Part shown: in pieces, positions 42,920 through 51,678 of the stretch
How the letters are laid out: each line of letters starts with the position of its first letter
Position numbering within the stretch: position 1 is the stretch's first letter
Assembly: GCF_002646595.1 (NCBI RefSeq)
Contig: NZ_PDUD01000011.1
Span: 62,001-126,000, forward strand
DNA: 64,000 nt
Reading direction: 5' to 3'
DNA from: Flavilitoribacter nigricans DSM 23189 = NBRC 102662
Lineage (GTDB): Bacteria; Bacteroidota; Bacteroidia; Chitinophagales; Saprospiraceae
Program-made: the position numbers and the translations under genes
Notes under the pieces: model-generated
The model's input: the letters and a program-made list of their open reading frames with translations, nothing else
The model's database searches: none
Told to the model about the DNA's origin: nothing

Positions 42920-44380
42920 AACGCTGGCCGAAGTTTGCAACCCCCGTACGCTAGCCTCGTACGCTGGTCGAAGTTTGTAACTTCGGCTGAATATATTGAT
43001 TGATATACTTTAAATTTTCTCAAAGCCTACTTCATATCCCTGACTATAGTTTAGCTTGTTGGATGGTACTTTTTCGATTGGATATGGTGTCGGCGTTACA
43101 AACGCCGACGAGCGGTCCTATTTTTTGATTTGATGCAGCTTTTGGTTGAAAGACAAACTGCCTCTTTCCCCAAACGCTGGCCGAAGTTTGCAACTTCGGC
43201 TGAATATATTGATAAACGAATAGATTTTACATTTCCTCAAATCTTACTTCATATTCAGACTCTAGTTTAGCTTGTTGAATGGCACTTTTTCGATTGGATA
43301 TGGTGTCGGCGTTGCAAACGCCGACGAGTGGTCCTAATTTTAGTTTTGATGCAGCTATTGGTTGAAAGACAAACTGCCCGCTTTCCATATTATCAAGATC
43401 AACTTCCCATCCGTAGGATGTACTAAATCACTCTAACACTGGCCGAAGTTTGCAACTTCGGCTGAATATCCTGATAAACAAATAGATTTTACATTTCCTC
43501 AAATCTTACTTCATATTCAGACTCTAGTTTAGCTTGTTGAATGATACTTTTTCGATTGGATATGGTGTCGACGTTACAAACGCCGACGAGCGATCAAAAT
43601 TTTAGTTTTGATGCAGCTGTTGGTTGAAAGACAAACTGCCTCTTTCCATATTATCAAAATTAACTCCCTATCCGTAGGATGTCCTAAATCACCCAAACGC
43701 TGGCCGAAGTTTGCAACTTCGGCTGAATATTCTGATAAACGAATAGATTTTACATTTCCTCAAATCTTACTTCATGTTCAGACTCTAGTTTAGCTTGTTG
43801 GATGGTACTTTTTCGATTGGATATGGTGTCGGCCTTACAAACGCCGACGAGCGGTCCTAATTTTAGTTTTGATGCAGCTGTTGGTTGAAAGACAAACTGC
43901 CCGCTTTCCATATTATCAAGATCAACTTCCCATCCGTAGTATGTCCTAAATCACTCAAACGCTGGCCGAAGTTTGCAACTTCGGCTGAATATTCTGATAA
44001 ACGAATAGATTTTACATTTCCTCAAATCCTACTTCATATTCAGACTCTAGTTTAGCTTGTTGGATGGTACTATTTCGATTGGATATGGTGTCGGCGTTAC
44101 AAACGCCGACGAGCGGTCTTATTTTTAGTTTTGATGCAGCTGTTGGTTGAAAGACAAACTGCCCGCTTTCCATATTATCAAGATCAACTTCCCATCCGTA
44201 GTATGTCCTAAATCACTCAAACGCTGGCCGAAGTTTGCAACTTCGGCTGAATATTCTGATAAACGAATAGATTTTACATTTCCTCAAATCTTACTTCATA
44301 TTCAGACTCTAGTTTAGCTTGTTGAATGGTACTTTTTCGATTGGATATTGTGTCGGCGTTGCAAACGCCGACTAGCGGTC
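42920..44380. repeat. Tandem array of about 262-bp units with paired REP-like hairpins
   Basis: Each unit holds hairpin H1 (stem GCCGAAGTT, loop TGC) and, in the opposite orientation, hairpin H2 (stem GTCGGCGTT on the minus strand, loop TGY). H1 starts at 42967, 43180, 43442, 43703, 43965 and 44227; H2 starts at 43089, 43305, 43567, 43828, 44090 and 44352. Spacing is 261-262 bp except for a first unit of 213 bp that lacks a 49-bp segment. In both hairpins the stem is preceded by CGCT plus one base. A half copy of H1 stands at 42921. The sequence between hairpins is also conserved, so the whole unit was duplicated. No transposase gene is nearby. Confidence 0.93.
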
Positions 44381-44470
44381 ATGGTGTTGGTTTTGATGCG
44401 GCAATTCGTAGAAACCAAACTACGTAAGGGTAAGCAATTCGGTAAAACAAAAAAGCAAATACCGGTTGAC

Positions 44471-44926
44471 TCAATCCCGTTTTTTCTGCACCTGAACGGG
44501 CATATTATCGGGATCCGGAACATCTAGCTCTTGGATGCGAAATTCATTATAAAAGCGGATGATGGACGGAATATTCTCGTAGCGAAATCCCGGTTTGCCC
44601 AGTCGGCGGTGGAGCGCCGGCGCGTTTGGCAGACATCTCCTCAGTATCCTTTTGTAATTGTAGGGTGATAATTTTTCGATCTGATCGCGAAACTTGAGAA
44701 AATACCGTTTGACGTAAACGATCTTCTGGTGCCGGTAGCGGGGACCGAATACTTTTTTCTTTTCGTATTGATTGCTGACGAATAAATTCAGGTTCCCTTT
44801 GACGAGTTGTCTGGCCAGGAAATCGGAACCTTTATAGTGGATCTTGACGAGATCGTCGTTGGCGAAAAGCAGGGGTTCAGGACAGGCTATGGCAAGGAAT
44901 GCCATTACAAAAGTGAGTACTTTCAT
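44471..44926 (-). CDS. Small exported basic protein of unknown function
   Basis: 151 residues. A signal peptide (about 1-22, MKVLTFVMAFLAIACPEPLLF) is followed by a strongly basic body rich in Tyr, Arg and Lys (RYRHQKIVYVKRYFLKF, YNYKRILRRCLPNAP). I see no recognised domain. It may bind polyanionic glycans or nucleic acid, but that is only suggested by charge. Its 3' end is close to the end of the tandem array. Confidence 0.7.
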   Translation of the reverse strand: MKVLTFVMAFLAIACPEPLLFANDDLVKIHYKGSDFLARQLVKGNLNLFVSNQYEKKKVFGPRYRHQKIVYVKRYFLKFRDQIEKLSPYNYKRILRRCLPNAPALHRRLGKPGFRYENIPSIIRFYNEFRIQELDVPDPDNMPVQVQKKRD

Positions 44927-45009
44927 AGCAAAGATATTTGGTTAGGTCCTGACAATATAATGATTGCCCGAAAACTCCCGAAATACCTTCCCGGATTTCG
45001 TACCGAATT

Positions 45010-46440
45010 TTATAGATAACGGATGGTGAATTCCACCACCTTTTCTTTCCATTTCTGGTAGGGAGGCGCCAGCAGATCCAGGGGCGTAGGCCATACCTGG
45101 CGATAATAGGCGCGGGAGTTGGAAAAGGCCTCGAAGGTATAAAAACCGTGGGCTTTGCCGATGCCACTGTTGTTGGAACCACCGAAGGGCAACTCCGGAT
45201 GAAAGTAGTGAATGCCGTTGTGGTTGATGCAAGTAGTACCGGCCCGGGTTTGCCGGCGAATGTACCGGATGTTGCGGCTACTTTTACTGAAGATATAGAG
45301 CGCCAGTGGTTTTTCCCCCGCGTTGATCTGTTTCAGTAACGTGTCCAGATCCCGGAAGGGGATAACGGGAAGTACCGGACCGAAGATCTCTTTTTGCATG
45401 AGGGCGGAATCGGGCGTGACGTTCGTCACTACCGTTGGCGCCATTCGGTTATTCTCCCGGTTGATCTGACCGCCGTAGACGATGCTTGCCCCTTTAGCCA
45501 GGCTATCATCGAGGTAGGATTTGACCCGCTCCAGATGTTCCCGATTGACCATTTCCGTGTAATCGGCGGACCGGGTGGCATCACCGCCGAAAAAATTATC
45601 CAGGTGGCGACTGAGGGCAGCGTTAAAATCATCGATCCGGGATTCGTGGACAAACACATGATCCGGCGCGATACAGATCTGGCCTGCATTGATCCATTTA
45701 CCGGAAGCGGTCCGGCGGGCAGCGGTGTCGATATCCGCCGTTTCGTCCACAATGGTTGGGGATTTGCCGCCGAGTTCCAGGGTTATGGAGGTCAGGTTCC
45801 GGGCGGCAGCGGCCATCACGACTTTGCCCACTTTTGGAGAACCGGTGAAAAAAATATGGTCAAAGGGCAATTCCAGCAGTCTGGTAGAAGTTTCCACCGC
45901 CCCCTGCACCAGCGTTATTTCCTTTTCTGGAAACAGATCGGCAATGATCTTCGCCATCAGGCGCGAGCAGTGCGGCGTAAATTCCGAAGGTTTAACGATC
46001 ACGGTATTCCCGGCGGCAATGGCTCCGACCAGAGGGCCAAAGGTCAGATTGATCGGGAAATTCCAGGGAGAGATCAGCAGGCATACGCCTTTAGGCTCGT
46101 ATTCGACGTAAGATCGGGAACCGAGAAATGCGAGCGGGGTGGACACAAAGTGTTTTCCCGTCCAGCGCCCCAAATTGCTCAGGGCGTGTTTAATCTCCTT
46201 GATCACCGGAAAGATCTCGATGAGGTCCGCTTCGATCTGCGACTTGCCCATGTCGGCCTGCAGTGCATCGCGGATCTCCTGTCGGTAGGTGACCATTATC
46301 GCCTGTTTTAAAGCTTTGAGTTTGGCCTTGCGTTCGCGAATAGAGGCATCCGCTACTTGGAACTGGTGAGCGCGCTGAGCTTCGAATAGGCGTTGCAGTT
46401 CTTCCCGGCTGGCTTTATCCTGGATGGTGGTTACGGTCAT
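45010..46440 (-). CDS. NAD(P)-dependent aldehyde dehydrogenase (class 3-like)
   Basis: 476 residues. The cofactor loop is FFTGSPKVGK (197-206), the general base E222 is in TLELGGKSP, and the catalytic C256 is in NAGQICIAPD. SPWNFPINLTF (about 124-134) is the substrate-tunnel motif. The length and the C-terminal hydrophobic/aromatic end (DLLAPPYQKWKEKVVEF) match class 3 (fatty or aromatic aldehyde) dehydrogenases, which oxidise medium- and long-chain aldehydes. An acid product from membrane lipid breakdown is a reasonable role (inference). The gene is monocistronic. Confidence 0.94.
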   Translation of the reverse strand: MTVTTIQDKASREELQRLFEAQRAHQFQVADASIRERKAKLKALKQAIMVTYRQEIRDALQADMGKSQIEADLIEIFPVIKEIKHALSNLGRWTGKHFVSTPLAFLGSRSYVEYEPKGVCLLISPWNFPINLTFGPLVGAIAAGNTVIVKPSEFTPHCSRLMAKIIADLFPEKEITLVQGAVETSTRLLELPFDHIFFTGSPKVGKVVMAAAARNLTSITLELGGKSPTIVDETADIDTAARRTASGKWINAGQICIAPDHVFVHESRIDDFNAALSRHLDNFFGGDATRSADYTEMVNREHLERVKSYLDDSLAKGASIVYGGQINRENNRMAPTVVTNVTPDSALMQKEIFGPVLPVIPFRDLDTLLKQINAGEKPLALYIFSKSSRNIRYIRRQTRAGTTCINHNGIHYFHPELPFGGSNNSGIGKAHGFYTFEAFSNSRAYYRQVWPTPLDLLAPPYQKWKEKVVEFTIRYL

Positions 46441-46509
46441 GGCGAGGGCTGGTTTGGATGAAGGGAGGAGTTAAGAAGGGTAGGCGGTCTGTGAAATCTA
46501 AAGCTATAG

Positions 46510-46580
46510 GGAAATTGAAATGCCGCTTACGGATACTATAGATGGAGTTAGTTTCCGAATACTGTACACTTCAATTTCCC
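46510..46580. repeat. Inverted repeat between the ALDH and lipoprotein genes
   Basis: GGGAAATTGAA (46510-46520) is perfectly inverted as TTCAATTTCCC (46570-46580), with a 49-base interior. It could be a weak terminator of the leftward lipoprotein gene or an operator region of the aldehyde dehydrogenase gene. Confidence 0.45.
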
Positions 46581-46608
46581 GTGATTTTTTAATAGCTGTC
46601 GAAACGAA

Positions 46609-47175
46609 CTATTTTCCCTTCACCGATTCAATCGGTACCCGCACCCCGTCCTTGTAGGTAACGATCCAGGCATCCTTCAGGCCAATGCTTTTGAGGTGGT
46701 CCTGCAGTTTTTTGGCGTCATCGTAATTGCGGAAGCGACCCAGCGCGGTTTTTTGCAGATCATTTTGGGTCTCCAGACTCAGTTTATCGGTGGTTTCCAG
46801 GCTGTTATCAACCCGGCGTTGTTCAAAAGCACCGATCTGTACGCGGTACCAGGTACCGTAGCTGTCGGAAGAAGCCTGCATTTGCTGGGTCACCGTTGCC
46901 AGCTGGGCCTGGGTTTGGGTAAGCTGGTCGCGCAGGGCGCGATTCTCGTTCTGGATCTGGGTCATTTGATCGCCACGTCCGCCGAGCATATTTTTGGCCT
47001 GATCCAGTTCCTGGGTAGCGGCACTGAGATTCATCTGGGCGGTAGCGAGTTCGTCCTGACACTGCTGGAGAGAGGATCGGGTAGATTCGACCTCTGCGGT
47101 CAATTCTTTCGAAGATCCACAGGAGGAAAACACCAAAGTCACAATAGCGAACATAACCGGTGCAAAGTATTTCAT
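46609..47175 (-). CDS. Coiled-coil lipoprotein with SPOR-like C-terminus
   Basis: 188 residues from the ATG at 47173-47175. The lipobox VTLVFSSC places the lipidated Cys near residue 19. A long Gln/Glu/Leu-rich coiled coil (about 25-100) is followed by a C-terminal domain that begins TWYRVQIGAFEQRR and contains KTALGRFRNYDDAKKLQDHL and IVTYKDGVRV, the pattern of SPOR (peptidoglycan-binding) domains. It is likely an outer-membrane lipoprotein reaching toward septal or denuded peptidoglycan. The SPOR call rests on pattern only. The gene is monocistronic. Confidence 0.82.
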   Translation of the reverse strand: MKYFAPVMFAIVTLVFSSCGSSKELTAEVESTRSSLQQCQDELATAQMNLSAATQELDQAKNMLGGRGDQMTQIQNENRALRDQLTQTQAQLATVTQQMQASSDSYGTWYRVQIGAFEQRRVDNSLETTDKLSLETQNDLQKTALGRFRNYDDAKKLQDHLKSIGLKDAWIVTYKDGVRVPIESVKGK

Positions 47176-47522
47176 TTCAGTATGTTTTAGATGATGGAAT
47201 GTATGTTGTAAAATTTGTTTTCGAATAGGTTCTAAACCCAAATTAAAGACTTTTGTTAAAGTCGGCCTAAAGGAAGACGTAGAATCCGGTATAAATACCG
47301 TAATTAATTCCGTATGCTTCGGATAGAGGACCGCAATTCAAGGCCGCCGGATCTTGCCGCGTTCGGGCGCATCTGCCAGTAATTTTTCATTTTCCCACCA
47401 TGCGATCCGGTTAATCATGAAACAATCGGGCAATGCGAACTGTTGGCCGCCATGCAATAAGTATCCGGAAATATTTGGGTGCTGCGATGTTTTATTTTTG
47501 AATATTCTCTATGAGGCGCCGC
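47176..47522. other. 347-bp region without a recognised gene
   Basis: The stretch lies between two leftward genes. A 74-codon open frame on the plus strand has unlikely composition and overlaps the stop of the glycosyltransferase gene. No RNA gene or strong hairpin was seen. Confidence 0.45.
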
Positions 47523-49070
47523 TCAATACCCGGCTTCCTCCCGGCGGTTCTCCACCAGCGTCTTCCAGCCGGCGCTGACATCGATCTTCGGCCGGGTCTC
47601 ATAGTAGATCAGTCCGGGGTCCCGGGCGTAGGGACTTTCGATACTATCGATCAGTTGGATGGATTCGAAGTAGGGAGATGCCGATTGGGGCACATCGTCG
47701 ATCTGGATGATCCGGTCAAATTCCACCCGTTCCGGCGCCCACATGATGAAGCTGGAATTGAGGCTGTAGGTTTCCGGCAAGTCGTATTTTTGGCGGTAGA
47801 AGTTCATCACCCCGGCCTGACCGTAATGCCCCGCGACGATCATCAGGCCGGCCTGTTCTTCCGGCGGCAGACTGTGGTAGAAGCGCGCCACCTTTTCCGG
47901 AATCTCCTCCCAGCCGTGCATATCCGCGTAGTCCTGCGGGAGCTCGCGAATACTACCGTCTTCCCAGCGCAGCGGTGCTTCCAGTCCGTATTGATCTTTC
48001 ATGTGGGTAACGTAGGATTTCATCTTTTCAATGGATAGAACGGGTAGGGCGTAGGGAATGACCGGCATATTCAACAATATGATTATGGGTATCAGTAGAG
48101 CCGATCTCCAGCCCAGCCAGCGCTCCCAGGCGATCCCGCCGGCAGCAAAAAGCATACTGTAGGCACCGATGGAATAATAGTCTTTTCCGCTTAGCAGCAG
48201 CAGGATGGTGATCAGCGCGATAAAGGTCCAGCCGAGCAGGCGGTAGGGGCGGAGGGCTTCGGATCGCAGGAGGAAAGCCAAACCCGCTATCCAGACAAGG
48301 CTGCCGGCCGCATGGAACAGTAATTGTGGGACGAGAAAATTTAGCGGCGAAACATTCTTCAGCTGGGTGGAGGACAATTCCTGCATGTGGCGGACGACTG
48401 GGAAATCCAGGTCGTACTGCCAGTACAGATTGGGCAGGGCGATCAACAGCGCAACCCCGAGGCTGATCCAGGGGTATCTCGTCCGGAAAACCTGGCGGTG
48501 CGGACTGATCAAAAAACCGATGATAAGCGCCAGAAAGAAAAAGGCAATGGAATATTTGGTGAGAAAGCCCACCCCGGCTGCAATGCCCAGAAAGTACCAG
48601 TACTTCGGATCTCCGTAGCGAATGATCCGGACCGTGAAGAAAGCCGCCAGCAACCAGCAGAACTGGTTGAAGCTCACCGGCTGGAAAAGGGTATTGCTAC
48701 CCAGATAGGCCGGTGAAAACAGGAAAGCGGTACCGGCCAGCAATTGCGCCCATTTTTTGCCGCCCATATCCCGGACCATAAACCCGATCAGGAGGATGGA
48801 TACGGCTCCGATCAGGGCCGGAAAAAAGCGGGCTCCAAAGACCGTTTCGCCGAAAAGCAGACGGGAAAGCTTCCCGATCACCGCGATCATCGGCGGGACT
48901 TCCATGTAGCCCCAGCTCAGGTGTTCGGCCTGGGTGAGATAGAGGTATTCGTCCCGGTGGAGTCCGTAGTTGGTATTGGTGCTGAAATGGATAAGCAGTT
49001 TGGCAATACTCAGACCGGCCAGGATGGGCCAGTGGATCTTATTGGTGCGGATAGTAGGTGCTTCGGACAT
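47523..49070 (-). CDS. Glycosyltransferase family 39-like (GT-C) membrane protein
   Basis: 515 residues with about ten membrane helices. The first periplasmic loop has the GT-C signature HRDEYLYLTQAEHLSWGYMEVPPMIA, in which Asp-Glu and the E-x-PP element are conserved in ArnT/PMT-like enzymes. These transfer sugars from polyprenyl-phosphate carriers to lipid A, glycans or proteins on the outer face of the inner membrane. The C-terminal 100 residues form a soluble domain (ETYSLNSSFIMWAPERVEF). The acceptor is unknown. The gene is monocistronic. Confidence 0.88.
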   Translation of the reverse strand: MSEAPTIRTNKIHWPILAGLSIAKLLIHFSTNTNYGLHRDEYLYLTQAEHLSWGYMEVPPMIAVIGKLSRLLFGETVFGARFFPALIGAVSILLIGFMVRDMGGKKWAQLLAGTAFLFSPAYLGSNTLFQPVSFNQFCWLLAAFFTVRIIRYGDPKYWYFLGIAAGVGFLTKYSIAFFFLALIIGFLISPHRQVFRTRYPWISLGVALLIALPNLYWQYDLDFPVVRHMQELSSTQLKNVSPLNFLVPQLLFHAAGSLVWIAGLAFLLRSEALRPYRLLGWTFIALITILLLLSGKDYYSIGAYSMLFAAGGIAWERWLGWRSALLIPIIILLNMPVIPYALPVLSIEKMKSYVTHMKDQYGLEAPLRWEDGSIRELPQDYADMHGWEEIPEKVARFYHSLPPEEQAGLMIVAGHYGQAGVMNFYRQKYDLPETYSLNSSFIMWAPERVEFDRIIQIDDVPQSASPYFESIQLIDSIESPYARDPGLIYYETRPKIDVSAGWKTLVENRREEAGY

Positions 49071-49166
49071 CTTGCAGTTGAATTAAAAGTCGGCGAAAAA
49101 TAAAGTGCCGGGCGGATATTACGCCTATAAATTCGATGACCGGCAAGCGCCGGCGGATGGACCGGC

Positions 49167-49688
49167 CTATTGCAGCCGTTTGCCGGTGATAAACTCGTAG
49201 CCCAATAATCCGGTCTTTACGACCAGTTCCACCCGGACGGCCTGTTCAACGGCTTCGGTGGAATCGTGCGGGTAGACCAGCTCTTTTTCCAGGCCATTAT
49301 AACGGATATAAACGGTGGGATGGGTTTCGTTTCTGCGTCCCTTGGGGCCACGCCGGCTGTCCTTGCGGATGATATTTCTGGATTGAGACCTTGCCGGAGG
49401 ATCACCGAGATAGGTATTGGCTGCGAGGAAGAGCCCGGTGAACAGACTGCCGATCCCGACCGTAGCTACCAGGAAGGACAGGAGCAGGTCGGTTTTGCGG
49501 AAATATTTGGATCGAAGGATAAAGAAGGTAGCCACCAGGCCGATCCCTAACATCATCAGGATAAGGTCCTGGACGGCAATGAACGTTCTGCGATACAGGA
49601 TAACGGTCAGATAGGCCATGCTGCCGGTGACCAGAATGCCAAGCACGGTCAGAAGAGATTGCAGATTCCTGCGGAGAGATTTACGCAT
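49167..49688 (-). CDS. Membrane protein of unknown function with three helices
   Basis: 173 residues from the ATG at 49686-49688. That start is chosen because it lies 22 bp after the acetyltransferase stop, and the longer frame would overlap that gene. Hydrophobic helices run at about 10-30, 37-57 and 68-90. A basic, Arg-rich soluble C-terminal part (RNIIRKDSRRGPKGRRNET, then YIRYNGLEKELVYP) may be a small beta domain. I do not recognise a family. It is co-transcribed with the GNAT gene upstream. Confidence 0.68.
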   Translation of the reverse strand: MRKSLRRNLQSLLTVLGILVTGSMAYLTVILYRRTFIAVQDLILMMLGIGLVATFFILRSKYFRKTDLLLSFLVATVGIGSLFTGLFLAANTYLGDPPARSQSRNIIRKDSRRGPKGRRNETHPTVYIRYNGLEKELVYPHDSTEAVEQAVRVELVVKTGLLGYEFITGKRLQ

Positions 49689-49710
49689 CGGTTGGTGCCT
49701 TTGACTCCGC

Positions 49711-50217
49711 TCAATGGAGCGCTTCGGATTCGATCTCCTTGACAAAATAGGTATCACAGCTACAGTGGCCGGTATCGCCCAGGCGGCCGCAAAGGGCTTC
49801 GAAGCCCATCTTCCGGTACAGGAGGTTGGCGGTTTCCATACGCTCCACAGTTTCGAGATAACATTTTCGGTATTGCAGATCCCGGGCGGCTTCCAGGCAC
49901 TGACTTACCATTTTGCGGCCCCAGCCCTGCCCCCGGGCTTCGGGCAGAAAATACATCTTACGTAATTCGCAGACGGCGGATTCTCCGTTGGCCAGCGGTC
50001 CGATGCCACCGCCGCCGACTACCTTACCGTCAATTTCCAATACGTAATAGCGGGAGGTGGCGGGGTCCCGATAGGCTTCGTACATGTGGTCCACTTCCGG
50101 GTCGTTGATGGAGTAGCCGGGCCCCACCGTATTGAATTCGGTCATCACCTCGCGGATGATCCGGGCCAGTGCCGGGTTGTCTTCCGGCCGGATCGGGCGC
50201 AATTGAGCATTTTTCAT
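49711..50217 (-). CDS. GNAT family N-acetyltransferase
   Basis: 168 residues. The acetyl-CoA motif is LPEARGQGWGRKMVSQCLEAA (Q/R-x-x-G-x-G at about 95-100), preceded by the typical strand GGGIGPLANGESAVCELRKMYF and followed by CYLETVERMETANLLYRKMGF. The family acetylates amines such as amino acids, polyamines or protein N-termini. The substrate is unknown. It leads a short leftward operon with the membrane protein gene downstream. Length is normal. Confidence 0.92.
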   Translation of the reverse strand: MKNAQLRPIRPEDNPALARIIREVMTEFNTVGPGYSINDPEVDHMYEAYRDPATSRYYVLEIDGKVVGGGGIGPLANGESAVCELRKMYFLPEARGQGWGRKMVSQCLEAARDLQYRKCYLETVERMETANLLYRKMGFEALCGRLGDTGHCSCDTYFVKEIESEALH

Positions 50218-50398
50218 AAGCGTCAGGTTATTTTTCAGGATCTGGATCCGGTGGGTAAGTTAATCGAATACCGGAAAAAATGCTAGTGGCCCGCCGCTAA
50301 AATCCGGCTGCCGATCAATATTAGGGTCCGGTAAATTTCAGGAGTTCGGAAAAAAAAGGGAAATTAGAGGAAACCTCCTTTTAAAACCTAAAACGCTG

Positions 50399-50866
50399 AT
50401 GGAAGAACAAATTATCGACGACGCCTCTTACGATCTGACCCTGAGCGATCAGATGCGCAACTACATCAAAGAAACTGCCAAATGGGCCCAGTTCATTGCC
50501 ATAATGGCATTTATCGGATTGGGATTCATGGCGCTGGGTGCTTTTTTTATCGGAGCGGTATTCAGTATGATGACCATGCAGATGGGATACGGGATGAGCG
50601 GCGGCCTGGTCACGGTCATTTACCTCGCTCTCCTGTTGTTAATTTTTTTCCCGGTATTTTACCTCTATCGCTTTTCCAGCAAGACCCAGATCGCACTGCG
50701 CATCGGAAGTGACGCCCAGTTGACGGATGCTTTTCAAAATCTGAAATCCCACTACAAGTTCGTAGGCATCCTGATCATCGCCTCTTTTGCGCTGAACATT
50801 TTGATGTTCATTATCAGTCTGTTCTTTCCCTATATGTTCATGGGGGAGAACATGGGGGGATTTTAA
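50399..50866 (+). CDS. DUF5362-like membrane protein
   Basis: 155 residues. A polar N-terminus (about 1-30, ending YIKETAKWAQF) precedes three or four helices (about 32-60, 68-92 and 118-142), with a cytoplasmic loop FSSKTQIALRIGSDAQLTDAFQNLKSHYKF between them. The KETAKW start and TDAFxNLKxHYKFxGIL pattern match DUF5362, a Bacteroidota membrane family without known function. The gene is monocistronic, with a hairpin after the stop. Confidence 0.85.
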   Translation: MEEQIIDDASYDLTLSDQMRNYIKETAKWAQFIAIMAFIGLGFMALGAFFIGAVFSMMTMQMGYGMSGGLVTVIYLALLLLIFFPVFYLYRFSSKTQIALRIGSDAQLTDAFQNLKSHYKFVGILIIASFALNILMFIISLFFPYMFMGENMGGF

Positions 50867-50879
50867 CTTCCCCGAGGGG

Positions 50880-50913
50880 CCTGACGGATTGCCCGGTTTT
50901 CGGGCACTTCAGG
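50880..50913 (+). terminator. Hairpin after the DUF5362 gene
   Basis: CCTGA (50880-50884) and TGCCCG (50890-50895) pair with CGGGCA (50901-50906) and TCAGG (50909-50913). The stem has a bulge and no T run, so terminator function is uncertain. Confidence 0.42.
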
Positions 50914-51015
50914 GGCATTTCAGTTCGGGCAGCAGGACTGCCGGTCCAATTTGTTGCCGTTTATGAGAACTAAACGCCCACCGTGTTGTTCTCACAGAAG
51001 TAAAAAACGATACAA

Positions 51016-51555
51016 ATGGAGGAGCCAAGGATTCGCAAGGATATAATGGCCCAGATGTTGACCAACAGCGGGACTAATCTGCTGGCAGAATCGCAGGAAA
51101 GACCGGTAATGCTGGTTTTCCTTCGGCATTTTGGCTGTATGTTCTGTCGGGAAGCTTTGAGCGATATCTCCAAAAGAAAAGGGACGATTGAGGAGATGGG
51201 AACGAAGATCGTTTTCGTTCATATGTCCGATAACGAAACCGCCGAGAAATTTTTCAAAAAGTATAAACTTTCCAACTCGACCCATATCAGTGATCCGGAC
51301 TGCAAATATTATGCAGAATTCGGGCTCACCAAGGGCAACTTTACCCAGCTCTTTGGCCTGAGGTCCTGGATGCGGGGTTTTCAGACCGCCATTGTGAAAC
51401 AGCACGGTATGGCGCCCCCGATCGGAGACGGCTTTCAGATGCCGGGCGTTTTTGTCATTCAGGACGGTGAGATCCAGGAAGCCTTTATTCACAAGTTGTC
51501 TTCCGACCGGCCGGACTACGAAAAGCTGGTGCGCAACTGTTGCACCATTCCCTAA
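51016..51555 (+). CDS. SelL-related/AhpC-TSA-like redox protein
   Basis: 179 residues with a thioredoxin-like fold. The redox motif is C41-M-F-C44 in LRHFGCMFCREAL. The later segments HISDPDCKYYAEFGLTKG and GDGFQMPGVFVIQDGEI match peroxiredoxin-like Prxl2/SelL proteins, a group in which some relatives carry selenocysteine at the CxxC site. Here both positions are Cys. It is probably a cytoplasmic thiol reductase or peroxidase, with unknown partner. The gene is monocistronic. Two further Cys residues (NCC) near the C-terminus could resolve a disulfide. Confidence 0.85.
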   Translation: MEEPRIRKDIMAQMLTNSGTNLLAESQERPVMLVFLRHFGCMFCREALSDISKRKGTIEEMGTKIVFVHMSDNETAEKFFKKYKLSNSTHISDPDCKYYAEFGLTKGNFTQLFGLRSWMRGFQTAIVKQHGMAPPIGDGFQMPGVFVIQDGEIQEAFIHKLSSDRPDYEKLVRNCCTIP

Positions 51556-51678
51556 TTTTTCAACACTAGACATTCTGCAAGCGGTTCTCGGATTTTCTGC
51601 GTAATTTAGTATCCCTGACCTCCGGGAATATACACCGGAAAACCAGCACCGAACACCAAGTACCGAATACCACGATTT

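Noticed and set aside
41599-43023. Longer alpha/beta hydrolase start at 43023
   Set aside because: The 89-residue extension is translated from REP-like DNA and precedes a clean signal peptide that starts at 42756.
43608-43793. Open frames inside the tandem array
   Set aside because: They arise from the repeated hairpin sequence, recur in each unit and have no independent coding signal.
42920-44380. CRISPR array
   Set aside because: The period is about 262 bp and the sequence between hairpins is conserved, not unique as spacers would be. No cas genes are present.
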